From the NCBI GenBank assembly GCA_008933705.1, contig WBUN01000010.1, forward strand, positions 40,810-104,809: a stretch of DNA of 64,000 nucleotides, in the 5' to 3' direction. Source of the DNA: Hyphomicrobiaceae bacterium (lineage in GTDB: Bacteria; Pseudomonadota; Alphaproteobacteria; Rhizobiales; Hyphomicrobiaceae). A program made the position numbers and the translations under genes. This document shows, one piece after another, positions 28,943 through 37,199 of the stretch. A model generated the notes under the pieces. The model ran no database searches, was not told the origin of the DNA, and worked only from the letters and a program-made list of their open reading frames with translations. Position 1 is the first letter of the stretch; each line of letters begins with the position of its first letter.

Positions 28943-30036
28943 CTCTGTGCCTCCCAGACCGCGCGGTCGCCGCGCTCCGCGGCCGCGACCTCGGCACGGC
29001 GGATGTCGGCCGTCGCCGACGTCTTGTGCTCCGCCCACCACAGATCGTGATGCTCCTTGGCCCAGTTCTCATCGACCGTGCCGCGCGTCATGCCCTCGAG
29101 TGCACCCTCCATGCCGATCGTGCCGAGATAGATGTGGCCGATGGCGAAAGCGATGAAGAGCAGGGCCGCGATGGCGTGGGCAAGATTGGCAAGCTGCACC
29201 ACGGAACGGTCGCCGATCACGGAGGGCAAGAGCAGCGCCATCCCGCTTGCCGAGAGGACAAGCCCCATGACGACCGACCACCAGAACCAGCTCTTCTCGC
29301 CGAAATTGTACTTGAGCGAGCTGGCGTGACCGCCGAAGAAGCCGCCCCCTTTGAGAAGCCAGGTGAAGTCCACACCGCGATAACCGTTACCGCGAACAAA
29401 GGTGACGCACAGCGCGACCACGGCGGGGATGAAGAGCGGCCCGAACAGATTGTGGGCTTCAATCGACGCACTGGCAGCAAGCGCAAAGGCGTGCTGGCCG
29501 ATGATCGGCGGGAGGAGATATCTGCCGAAAAGCAGGAGAAGGCCGGTAACGGCGAGAAGCACAAACAGAACGGCCGCGAACCAGTGCACGATGCGCTGAA
29601 CGAGCGAGAAGCGAGGGATCACCCGCCCTGTCCGGCCGCCTTTGATGGGGATACGCCCGCGAACCAGGAGGTATGATCCGGCGACCCCAAGGACGGCAAG
29701 CAGCAGCCCGCCTCCATAGGCCACCGTCGTGTCGTGACGCAGCCGCCACGTCTCGCCCGCGCTCTGGATCAACACGCCGCCCTCGGGCCGCGGAAAGACC
29801 ACCGTTCCGCTCTTGCCGCGGCGTATATCGCGCCACATCTCCGGGCTCGACTGGCCGCCCTGCGCGGTGTTCGGTCCCGAGTAGCTTTCTGCGGGGAAGG
29901 GAGGCGGCGACTGCGCCATTGCGTATGGAGCGAGCAGCACCATCGCGAGGACAATCCAAACCACCCCTGCCGCCCACCCAAGCCGCCGCCATCGCCGGGC
30001 GACTGATCCGGACTGCCAATCTCTCACAAAGGCCAT
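28939..30036 (-). CDS. Formate dehydrogenase gamma-type cytochrome b556 subunit
   Basis: A 365-residue membrane protein similar to the FdnI/FdoI gamma subunit. It has an N-terminal span or signal, about five further spans, and histidines in IVHWFAAV, AHNLFGP, LAHAIAA and GHIYLGT that match the heme-binding pattern. No formate dehydrogenase catalytic subunit is nearby, so it probably serves another dehydrogenase by delivering electrons to quinone. It starts the three-gene unit with the NarI-like and DsrK-like proteins. The ATG at 30036 is preferred over a GTG 9 nt upstream. Confidence 0.8.
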   Translation of the reverse strand: MAFVRDWQSGSVARRWRRLGWAAGVVWIVLAMVLLAPYAMAQSPPPFPAESYSGPNTAQGGQSSPEMWRDIRRGKSGTVVFPRPEGGVLIQSAGETWRLRHDTTVAYGGGLLLAVLGVAGSYLLVRGRIPIKGGRTGRVIPRFSLVQRIVHWFAAVLFVLLAVTGLLLLFGRYLLPPIIGQHAFALAASASIEAHNLFGPLFIPAVVALCVTFVRGNGYRGVDFTWLLKGGGFFGGHASSLKYNFGEKSWFWWSVVMGLVLSASGMALLLPSVIGDRSVVQLANLAHAIAALLFIAFAIGHIYLGTIGMEGALEGMTRGTVDENWAKEHHDLWWAEHKTSATADIRRAEVAAAERGDRAVWEAQR

Positions 30037-30056
30037 GAGAACCACGCCGAGTTGTC

Positions 30057-30072
30057 ATCGTTGAACAACGAT
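30057..30072. promoter_or_regulatory. 16 bp perfect palindrome ahead of the cytochrome b operon
   Basis: ATCGTTG-AA-CAACGAT (7-2-7) lies 21 bp upstream of the FdnI-like start, between lbpA and the membrane module. It differs from the ATTC-N8-GAAT sites, so a different regulator is implied. No T-tract follows, so it is not a typical terminator. Confidence 0.45.
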
Positions 30073-30173
30073 CCTGCTTCCGGTGCGTACACACCTTGCG
30101 CGAGATCAATGATCCCGGGCGATGGCCCGAACCACAGCAGCACAATTGGATCGGCGGCGCCCTCGAGCGGGAG

Positions 30174-30620
30174 CTAAGGCGCGGCGCAGCCGCCGAAGCC
30201 GTCCGCCTGCATCTTCGCCTCGTATTTCGCCGTCACCTGCGCCCCAAGCGTCAAGGTCGCCTTTACAGCGCCCCAGTCAGCCGGCTTCAGGATGATGAAC
30301 CACCCCTTCACGTAAGGATCCTCGTTGGCAAGCTTGGGATTGGCGACCAGATCATCGTTGACCTTGACAACCTCGCCGGCCGCCGCCGACTTGGCTGGTC
30401 CCACCCACTTGCCGCTCTCGACCGTCGCGCAGCTCTTGCCCGCATCGACCGTGCGGCCGACCTTCTTCGGCGTGAAAGCGACAAGCTGGCCGGCCATGGC
30501 TGTGGCTACGGTGGTCATGCCGAGCTTGACGGTGCCGTCGTCCTGCTCCTGGAACCAGATGTGATTGTCCACATCATAGAGCAGGTGGTCGGGCAGATTG
30601 CATCCTTTGACGATGGGCAT
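30174..30620 (-). CDS. lbpA: Lipoate-binding protein LbpA of the sHdr pathway
   Basis: A 148-residue GcvH-like protein. The lipoyl hairpin is TVESGKWVGPAKSAAAGEV, with Lys71 as the expected lipoylation site and the usual trailing AAGEV turn. It differs from glycine-cleavage GcvH by extra cysteines (Cys64, Cys145) and by its location at the end of the sHdr operon. In this pathway the lipoamide is thought to carry sulfur between sHdr subunits while it is oxidised to sulfite. RBS GGAGTAGG precedes the ATG. No gcvT or gcvP is near. Confidence 0.93.
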   Translation of the reverse strand: MPIVKGCNLPDHLLYDVDNHIWFQEQDDGTVKLGMTTVATAMAGQLVAFTPKKVGRTVDAGKSCATVESGKWVGPAKSAAAGEVVKVNDDLVANPKLANEDPYVKGWFIILKPADWGAVKATLTLGAQVTAKYEAKMQADGFGGCAAP

Positions 30621-30655
30621 GTCCTACTCCGCAATTCTCGCTTCGTGTTTCCGCC

Positions 30656-31141
30656 TCAGCGCTGGTCGTCGCCGCTGCGCAGCGGCTTTGCCGCGCAGCA
30701 AAACTCTCCGAGCCCCGCGACCTGCATTTTGCCGGAGACGAACAGGCACAGATGCTTGGCAATCATGGCCGCCAGCTTCGTGCGCTTTGCCCGGTCCGGA
30801 TGGCTCGGCTCGAGCATGATCAGGTTGTGGTGATAGACCAGCTCGCGACACGTCTCGCGGCACGCGTTGAAGGAGGGCTCACCCTTGGCTCCCTGCCGAT
30901 GCAGGGCGAGGAGCCGGAAGCCTTCCCTCTCCTCCCTGGTCGGCGTCTCGCCGCGCGCAAACAGCCAATGCTCGAGCACCTCTTCGCCGAGCGCCAGCAG
31001 CTCACGCACGGTCGCACCCGGATCGCCCGGGCGCTCGGCGAGCTCGTCGATCCTTGCCTCGATGTCGGCAAGAGAGCGCAGGTCCGAGGGACCGTGTCTT
31101 GGCGGCGGCGCGGGGATGGTCAAGGTGGGGCTGGCGGGCAT
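30656..31141 (-). CDS. Conserved sHdr-locus protein of unknown function
   Basis: A 161-residue protein between hdrB2 and lbpA. It is mostly helical, with a conserved-looking cluster NACRETCRELVYHH (Cys94, Cys98, His104, His105), Cys132 and a C-terminal FCC pair (Cys148, Cys149). These could bind a metal or carry persulfide. No signal peptide or span. I do not know its family name; its fixed position in the operon suggests an accessory role for sHdr or LbpA. Confidence 0.7.
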   Translation of the reverse strand: MPASPTLTIPAPPPRHGPSDLRSLADIEARIDELAERPGDPGATVRELLALGEEVLEHWLFARGETPTREEREGFRLLALHRQGAKGEPSFNACRETCRELVYHHNLIMLEPSHPDRAKRTKLAAMIAKHLCLFVSGKMQVAGLGEFCCAAKPLRSGDDQR

Positions 31142-31199
31142 CCGCTTTCGATCCTTCAGGGCGCCGGTGCCCGACGCCGGACTGGCGACATCCAGCGTG

Positions 31200-32144
31200 T
31201 CAGGTCAAACACTTGTCGATAACGAGATCCATGGACTCGGAAATGTTCGTGTGGATGCCCAGTCTACGCGGACCTATGCCCAGAGCAAGACCCAGCAGCT
31301 GCGTGAAGTACATGATCTTGACGCTGGTCTTCTTGCCGAACCGCTTCTCGGCTCTGACCTGATGCATCTCCAGCCCCGTGTGGCATGTCGGGCATTCGGT
31401 GGCGATCACATCGGCGCCCGCGGCCTCGGCGGCCTGCAGAATATTCAACACCAGCCTGGTGGAGGTATCGGAATCCGACAGCGTGTGGGCGCCCCCGCAG
31501 CACGCGGTCTTCAGCGGAAACTCGACGTTCTCCGCCCCGGCGGCCGCGAGCAGGTCGTCCATGAAGTGCGGCTTCGACGTGCTCTCCGAGCCCGGCCCCT
31601 GATCCTTCTCGGGAAAGATGTGGCGCGGACGCACGTACATGCACCCGTAGTAATTCGCCACCTTCAGCCCGGCGAGCTTGCCCTTGGTGCGCTCTCTCAG
31701 CCCTTCCTCCCCGATCGCCTCCTTGATCCAGTCGAGCGCATGGATGGTCTCCGCCTGTCCGGCCTCGTAGGCCTTGTGCCCGGCCTTTCTGGAGAGCTCG
31801 CCGACGACCTCGCGCGATTGGGCATCGTGCTTGAGGTCATACTCCGCCTTCTTGAGATTGTGATAGCAGCCGTTGCACGGGGCCATCACGACGTTCATGC
31901 GGTCAAGATGGACCGCATTGGAGAGCACGCGCGCCGACAGATACGTCTGGAGCTTGGGGTCGACGTTCTTCACCTCCATCGCCCCGCAGCAGTTCCAATT
32001 CTGCACATCCTTGAGACGCAGGCCCAGCTCCTTGGCAACCGCACGGGTCGACACATCGTATCCGTTGCCCGAGCCCTCCAGCGCGCAACCCGGATAGTAG
32101 CCGACGGTGTCGTACTTCTTCGTCTTGTTGGCCTTCTCCGACAT
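31200..32144 (-). CDS. hdrB2: sHdrB2, heterodisulfide reductase-like subunit B
   Basis: A 314-residue protein with two CCG domains: YYPGCALEG...NCCGAMEVKN...APCNGCYHNL and YYGCMYVRP...ACCGGAH...ECPTCHTGLE. In HdrB such domains hold non-cubane [4Fe-4S] clusters that cleave disulfides. In sulfur oxidisers the sHdr complex runs in the oxidative direction on protein-bound sulfane sulfur. The start MSEKANKTKK has AAGGAG 8 nt upstream. It is preceded by hdrC2 and followed by the 161-residue protein. Confidence 0.92.
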   Translation of the reverse strand: MSEKANKTKKYDTVGYYPGCALEGSGNGYDVSTRAVAKELGLRLKDVQNWNCCGAMEVKNVDPKLQTYLSARVLSNAVHLDRMNVVMAPCNGCYHNLKKAEYDLKHDAQSREVVGELSRKAGHKAYEAGQAETIHALDWIKEAIGEEGLRERTKGKLAGLKVANYYGCMYVRPRHIFPEKDQGPGSESTSKPHFMDDLLAAAGAENVEFPLKTACCGGAHTLSDSDTSTRLVLNILQAAEAAGADVIATECPTCHTGLEMHQVRAEKRFGKKTSVKIMYFTQLLGLALGIGPRRLGIHTNISESMDLVIDKCLT

Positions 32145-32154
32145 CGTCCGCTCC

Positions 32155-32952
32155 TTACTCCGCCGCCGATGGCCGGCTGACCGGCGCATTCTCGTTTGCA
32201 GCCCTCGGTCTGCTCTGCGGCTTGCCGATGTGCAGGGCCTTCTCGTGCTCTTCCTCCTGCGCGTGGATGTAGTCCTCGATCGCACGCCGGGCCTTGGCCC
32301 AGCCTCTGGTCCTCGGCTTGCGCAGGAGGGAGAAGGCCGACTTGAGGCCCCACTTCACCGGCAGGCGCTTGGCGATGCGCCAGGCAATCTCGACCAGCCA
32401 GTCCTGCATGAGCGGTTGGCGCGTGCGCTTGAAGAAGCCGCGCAGCACCTCGACGTCCTCAATCCGGCCGCGCGCGACAACCTGCTCGGTGAACTCGCGA
32501 TCGAAATGCATGGAGGGCGACGTTGCCGTGTGCCCCTTCATTTCGAGCCAGTGCGCCGTCGCCTTCATCACGCCTTCCGGGACCACGTCGCGCGGGCAGG
32601 CGTAGGTGCACTTGTGGCACGACACGCACTGCCAGATGATATCCTTGTCGCGCAGCAGCTCGCTCTCGAGCCCCATGCGGATCAGATAGATCCAGTAGCG
32701 CGGGTTGAAGCGCGGCTCGATCGCGTTGACCGTGCACGAGTTGGTGCAGGAGCCGCATTGCCAGCAGCGGTGGATGTTCTCCCCGCCGGGAAGCGCGGCA
32801 ATCTCGGCTTCGAGGGCCTCGTTGTAGTCCGTGATGACCCGCGACTCTATGAAGGTCGACCAGTGGCCCGACACGTCGACGCCATCGATGGTGAGCTTCT
32901 CGTGGGTCCTCAAGTTCTCTGGCCGGATCAGCGATTTTTCGTGGATGGGCAT
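32155..32952 (-). CDS. hdrC2: sHdrC2, heterodisulfide reductase-like subunit C
   Basis: A 265-residue ferredoxin-like electron-transfer subunit with two [4Fe-4S] motifs, CWQCGSCTNSC at about 83-93 and CVSCHKCTYACP at about 127-138. The first motif ends in CTV rather than CP, a difference from hdrC1. It probably wires HdrA flavin to HdrB2. It lies 10 bp upstream of hdrB2. Confidence 0.92.
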   Translation of the reverse strand: MPIHEKSLIRPENLRTHEKLTIDGVDVSGHWSTFIESRVITDYNEALEAEIAALPGGENIHRCWQCGSCTNSCTVNAIEPRFNPRYWIYLIRMGLESELLRDKDIIWQCVSCHKCTYACPRDVVPEGVMKATAHWLEMKGHTATSPSMHFDREFTEQVVARGRIEDVEVLRGFFKRTRQPLMQDWLVEIAWRIAKRLPVKWGLKSAFSLLRKPRTRGWAKARRAIEDYIHAQEEEHEKALHIGKPQSRPRAANENAPVSRPSAAE

Positions 32953-32964
32953 CGTCGCTGTTCC

Positions 32965-33825
32965 TCAGCTCAGGCGCTTGATGTCGTCTACGACTTCGGA
33001 CGTCCCGTCGATGGTCTTGAACCGGGATCGACCGGTCCTTTGCGACTGGGAATCGAGGCCGAGAATGCGGCGGGAGTGCTCCAGTGGATCGCCCTCCGAA
33101 CCGAAGTCGGTCTTCAGATACGCGCCTCCCTGCGCGTTGATGTAATCGCCGTAGATCTGCGCCTGCAGAAGATCGACGTACCAGATCATGTCGCGGAAGA
33201 CGCCGTTGTCGGCGAGAAACTGCGAGAGCTCCTCCCGCAGCACCAGAAATGTCTCGTAGCGATCGGGAACGTCGATCACCATGTGATCGACGTCCGCTCC
33301 GTGCCAGATCTCGCGGATCACGCCGGTGTTGGCCTTTGTGTCCCACACCCAGCGATGCATGAGCGGGTAGTGCTCGGGATAAACGTTGTGCAGCACTTCA
33401 GCCGCGAGGTCTCGAACGAAGCGATGCTCCTTGTCGGCCGGAAATTCCGCGCAGAAGGCCGTCATCCTGTCGTCGGCTAAGGTCGTGTCGTGTGCCCCAT
33501 CGAGCAGGGCAACAATAGCCATGCGCATGCGCGACCAGCCCATCGCCTGGATCGACCTGGCAACGCGACGGCGCACCGTCGCCATCGCCGCCGTCAATTG
33601 CTCGAAGTCGGAAAGCTCGAGCCTGCTGGCCCGCCCGTCGCCCATCAGCTCCAGGAAGACGGCGGATTTGATCTTGGCTGCGTCAGAAAACTTCTCGATG
33701 CCGCCAATCGTCTCGGCGGCCCTGACCAGAGCCTCGAGCGCGGAACGCAGCTTTGGCCCGGAAAGCTCGAGGACCGGCCGGCCCGAGGTTGGCCCGGCAT
33801 TTCCGAGGGGGATGACACTCGCCAT
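32965..33825 (-). CDS. Conserved hypothetical protein of the sHdr complex locus
   Basis: A 286-residue soluble protein between hdrA and hdrC2, the position where characterised sHdr loci carry a conserved hypothetical gene. It has one cysteine, many aromatic residues in the C-terminal half (HRWVWDTKANTGVIREIWHG) and no recognised motif. It is 13 bp from hdrA and 12 bp from hdrC2, so it is co-expressed in equal measure and may be a structural part of the complex. Function unknown. Confidence 0.8.
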   Translation of the reverse strand: MASVIPLGNAGPTSGRPVLELSGPKLRSALEALVRAAETIGGIEKFSDAAKIKSAVFLELMGDGRASRLELSDFEQLTAAMATVRRRVARSIQAMGWSRMRMAIVALLDGAHDTTLADDRMTAFCAEFPADKEHRFVRDLAAEVLHNVYPEHYPLMHRWVWDTKANTGVIREIWHGADVDHMVIDVPDRYETFLVLREELSQFLADNGVFRDMIWYVDLLQAQIYGDYINAQGGAYLKTDFGSEGDPLEHSRRILGLDSQSQRTGRSRFKTIDGTSEVVDDIKRLS

Positions 33826-33837
33826 AGGTGACCGCGA

Positions 33838-34890
33838 CTACTCCGCCGCCTGCAAGATCTGATTGCGCCCCGCTGCCAGCGCCGACATGGCTGCCGCATG
33901 CGCTTGCGCGATCGAATCGTCGATCGTCTCGGGACCGGCGGCGGCCCCTGCCACGAACACGCCGGTGCGCGAGGTCGCCCCCATCGCGCCATAGGCATCC
34001 TTGCGCGCGATGTAGCCGTGCCGGTGCAGATCGACGCCGAACACAGCGGACAGCGTCATGTTGTCGACGTTGGGATCCATGCCGATCGCATGCACCACCA
34101 TGTCGAAGGGAATGGTGATCGGCCGCTTGACCAGCGTGTCCTCGCCCTTGACGATGAGCTGCTTGCCGTCGCTGGTGACCTCGGCGATGCGCGCCTTGAT
34201 GTACTTGACCTTGAACTCCTCCTGGCTCTTCCAGTAATAGTCGCTCTCGTAGAGGCCGAAGGTGCGAATATCCATGTAGTAGATGTAGACGTGGCAGTCG
34301 GGCAGCTCCTCGCGAATTTCCATCGCCATGTTGGCGGACACGGTGCAGCAGATCTTGGAGCACCACTCGCGCCCGATCTGCCGGTCGCGGGAGCCTACGC
34401 AGAGCAGAATGGCGACGCGCTTGGGCTTGCGCCCGTCGGAGGGGCAGCGTACGCCCCTGCCGCTCGAGATCATCTGCTCGACCTGGCTGGTGGTCACCAC
34501 ATCCGGAAACGTGCCGAAGCCCCACTCGGGCTTGTTGACGGAGTCGAAGTGGGTGAAGCCGGTCGTCAGGATGGCGGCGCTCGCCTCGATGATGGCGCCG
34601 TCCGACAGCGTCGCCGTGAAGGCACCGGGTTGGCCGGAGAACGTCTTCACGATCGCGGACTTCCGCACCGTGACGGCCGGGTTGGCTTCAACACGCGCAA
34701 CCATGCCGCCGATGGCGTCCTTCGCCCATTGGCCGGATGGCACCAGCTTGGCGTAGCCGGTAAGGATCGGGGCGCCGCCGAGCCGGTCGGCCTTCTCGAC
34801 CAGCACCGTCTTCTGCCCGATGCTCCCGAGAGCATGGGCCGCCGCCAGGCCTGCTGGCCCGCCGCCGACGATGAGGATGGGCTTTGACAT
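33838..34890 (-). CDS. hdrA: sHdrA, flavin-binding subunit of sulfur-oxidising heterodisulfide reductase-like complex
   Basis: A 350-residue HdrA homologue. The FAD-binding ILIVGGGPAGLAAAHALG begins at residue 6, and a cluster-binding segment CVGSRDRQIGREWCSKICC is at about residues 180-200. It lacks the N-terminal and ferredoxin extensions of methanogen HdrA, as expected for the bacterial sHdr type. It should move electrons from sulfur oxidation to an acceptor such as NAD+. RBS is weak. Its neighbours are hdrB1 and the 286-residue protein. Confidence 0.93.
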   Translation of the reverse strand: MSKPILIVGGGPAGLAAAHALGSIGQKTVLVEKADRLGGAPILTGYAKLVPSGQWAKDAIGGMVARVEANPAVTVRKSAIVKTFSGQPGAFTATLSDGAIIEASAAILTTGFTHFDSVNKPEWGFGTFPDVVTTSQVEQMISSGRGVRCPSDGRKPKRVAILLCVGSRDRQIGREWCSKICCTVSANMAMEIREELPDCHVYIYYMDIRTFGLYESDYYWKSQEEFKVKYIKARIAEVTSDGKQLIVKGEDTLVKRPITIPFDMVVHAIGMDPNVDNMTLSAVFGVDLHRHGYIARKDAYGAMGATSRTGVFVAGAAAGPETIDDSIAQAHAAAMSALAAGRNQILQAAE

Positions 34891-34960
34891 CGAGACTAAT
34901 CCTCCAAGACTTGCAGCGGCCCTTGAGATCGGACCGCAGTTATTGTTGGCCCAGCGCCCC

Positions 34961-36358
34961 TCATGCCTGAGCAGGCGGCGGCGGAATGACCTCGCGCTTG
35001 ATCGGCTTGAAGCCGGGCCCGCCGGTGATTCTCAGGCGCGGGTCGTAGAGCTGGTCCTGACGGCCGGCCTCGACCTCCTTCAGGTAGGCCTCGAACTCGG
35101 CCTTCTTGGCCCGCCAATCGATCCCGATCTTCTCCATCAGCTGCTCGATCGGGCTCGCGTGCCAATGCGTCTGCACAATCTTGTAGGGATGCGCTCCGCA
35201 CGCCAGCGCCGCGAACTGGCAATCGGCCATCACCGGCAGCTCGTAGCCCTTGCCGGCCGCCTTGCCGATCCACTGGTTCTTGTCCAACGTCGTGATGCAG
35301 CCCGTATCATGGCCGATCATGACGTCTGCCTTCGCCTCCTCCACCGCCACCTTGATCTTGCGGTCGATGGCGAACGAGCGCGTGAACTCGCGCTCGGAGA
35401 TGATGTGACGGAACCCGAAGCCGCAGCAGTCGTACCAGGTCTTGTAGTCGATCACCTGCGCGCCGAGCGCCTGGATGACGCCTGTCGAGACCGCCACACG
35501 ATTGCCGTCCAAGACCTCGTCGTCGTAGATCACGTCCTCCGGCACCATCTTGTACACATGGCAGGCCGGGTGAATCGTGGCGCGCACTCCGGAGACGTCG
35601 ATCTCCTGGTAGTTCTTGATCCGACTGCGCATCACGTGCACCCATTCGGAATAGTGCACGACCTCTTCAGGGATCAGCAGCTTGCCGTCGACGAGCCGAC
35701 CGAGCTTGCCCAGGATCTTCTTCACGCTTTCGCGCAGCTTGGCCGAGTGGATCAGATAGCCGCGCACCTCCTTGTAGTTGCCGAACGAGGTGCCGCAATG
35801 GACGAGCGGGTAGAAATGACCAGCGGGGAGACCTTGGGCCTTCGCCGAAACATAAGCCTGGTGGAAGTTGCGCAGAAAGACGGCGGCAAGGCTCTCGATG
35901 TTGCCGATCCCCGAGCCGTGATAGTTCCACGCGGTGCAACTTGTCTGGTCGGTCTCGTCGAGGTAGGAGATCCCCATCTTGTTCATGAGCCAGAGCAGCG
36001 AGACGGGATATCCCGGGATATTGCCGCACTGGCCGCAGCTCTTGTGGTGCCAAAGCTGCGTCGTCGGAATGCGCTTGGTCCAGCCGTACAGGGTCTTTGC
36101 CTCGACCGGCTGATGCACGTCCGCGACGCGGTGCACCAGGATTTCGCCATCCTTCTCAAGCTGCCACATCGCATCGCGCACATCCTCCACGCGATCCTTG
36201 TTGGTCAGCATGGAGCGCTTGTCGATCTTCTGCTCGACCCAGGCCGTGGCGATCGAGGCCTCGCGCGGGGACAGGTTCGCGTCCTTCCATTCCGGCCCGT
36301 GGCCAGTGAAGCGTTGGCCCGCCTGCACCAGGTCGCCGTTACCATTCTTGGTTGCCAT
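34961..36358 (-). CDS. hdrB1: sHdrB1, heterodisulfide reductase-like subunit B
   Basis: A 465-residue protein, longer than HdrB2. It has cysteine segments SCGQCGNIPG, HPACHVYKMVP, YDCCGFGFRHI and DTGCITT, which match a CCG-type cluster in the second half, while the first half has diverged. The start MATKNGNGD at residue 13 of the longest frame was taken by family fit. It is the presumed active-site subunit paired with HdrC1. Confidence 0.9.
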   Translation of the reverse strand: MATKNGNGDLVQAGQRFTGHGPEWKDANLSPREASIATAWVEQKIDKRSMLTNKDRVEDVRDAMWQLEKDGEILVHRVADVHQPVEAKTLYGWTKRIPTTQLWHHKSCGQCGNIPGYPVSLLWLMNKMGISYLDETDQTSCTAWNYHGSGIGNIESLAAVFLRNFHQAYVSAKAQGLPAGHFYPLVHCGTSFGNYKEVRGYLIHSAKLRESVKKILGKLGRLVDGKLLIPEEVVHYSEWVHVMRSRIKNYQEIDVSGVRATIHPACHVYKMVPEDVIYDDEVLDGNRVAVSTGVIQALGAQVIDYKTWYDCCGFGFRHIISEREFTRSFAIDRKIKVAVEEAKADVMIGHDTGCITTLDKNQWIGKAAGKGYELPVMADCQFAALACGAHPYKIVQTHWHASPIEQLMEKIGIDWRAKKAEFEAYLKEVEAGRQDQLYDPRLRITGGPGFKPIKREVIPPPPAQA

Positions 36359-36406
36359 GGCATCCTCCACTTTCACGCCGGGCCGCGCGTGCACCCGGCT
36401 GCGGGA

Positions 36407-37156
36407 TCAGTCGTCGTTGTCCTGATCCTCGATGAAATCTTTCCAATCCTCGCGCTTCTCATCCATGATGTCGGTGATGACATCGAACAGGTTCTCGTCG
36501 ATCCCTTCGAGCTGGCTGAGGACCCCGGTCATCTCCCAGATCGTGTAAAGCTCGACCGACGTCTTGAGGTTCACCTCCCAGGCCGTCGCCGTGGTGTTGA
36601 GCGTCGCCATCGGAATCGCCTTGCGCAGCACCTTGAGCGGCGCGTCCACCTTGGAAATGTTAGGCCCCCAATCCGCGAAGTGATCGGGCGTTATCATGTC
36701 GGGTGCGAGCTGATTGCCGGTCGAAATCAGCTTCAGCATCACGCGGCTGAACGGGCGCAGCACGTCCTTGGCTGACTGCATCTGATGCTTGATGGCGACC
36801 TCACGCATCAGCATGACGAGACCGCCTGGGGAATTCCCGAAGGGGCACCGCGCCGCACACGTGTAGCACTGCGCGCATGACCAGATCTTCTCCTGCATGG
36901 CATCGTAGATGCCTTCCAGGTTTTCGGTCCACAGGAGCTGCACGATCTCGCGCGGAGAGAAGTCGTAATAGTGCGCCGCCGGACAGGTCGCCGTGCAGAT
37001 GCCGCAGTTGAGGCAGCCGTTCAGCTCGTGATCGAAGCGAAGGTCCTGCTGGATATCCTGGAATATCTCTTCGAGCTTGGCGCGCGCCACGGGCGGCTTC
37101 TCGGAGACGGGATCGCCGATGAAGTCCTGTACGCGGCTTGCTGCGGCATGAGACAT
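36407..37156 (-). CDS. hdrC1: sHdrC1, heterodisulfide reductase-like subunit C
   Basis: A 249-residue protein with two [4Fe-4S] motifs, CLNCGICTATCP and CAQCYTCAARCP, in the first half and a helical C-terminal half ending in an acidic tail. It relays electrons between HdrB1 and HdrA. An ATG at 37156 is preferred over a GTG nine bases upstream because AAGGG is 11 nt away from it. It lies about 43 bp downstream of dsrE3. Confidence 0.9.
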   Translation of the reverse strand: MSHAAASRVQDFIGDPVSEKPPVARAKLEEIFQDIQQDLRFDHELNGCLNCGICTATCPAAHYYDFSPREIVQLLWTENLEGIYDAMQEKIWSCAQCYTCAARCPFGNSPGGLVMLMREVAIKHQMQSAKDVLRPFSRVMLKLISTGNQLAPDMITPDHFADWGPNISKVDAPLKVLRKAIPMATLNTTATAWEVNLKTSVELYTIWEMTGVLSQLEGIDENLFDVITDIMDEKREDWKDFIEDQDNDD

Positions 37157-37199
37157 GAGCGTCACGGCCCTTACGAAGCGTAGGCAGAGGCGGCAAGGA

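Noticed and set aside
30174..30620. Reading LbpA as glycine cleavage protein H
   Set aside because: No gcvT or gcvP nearby, extra cysteines, and position at the end of the hdr operon beside a dedicated lipoate pathway favour LbpA.
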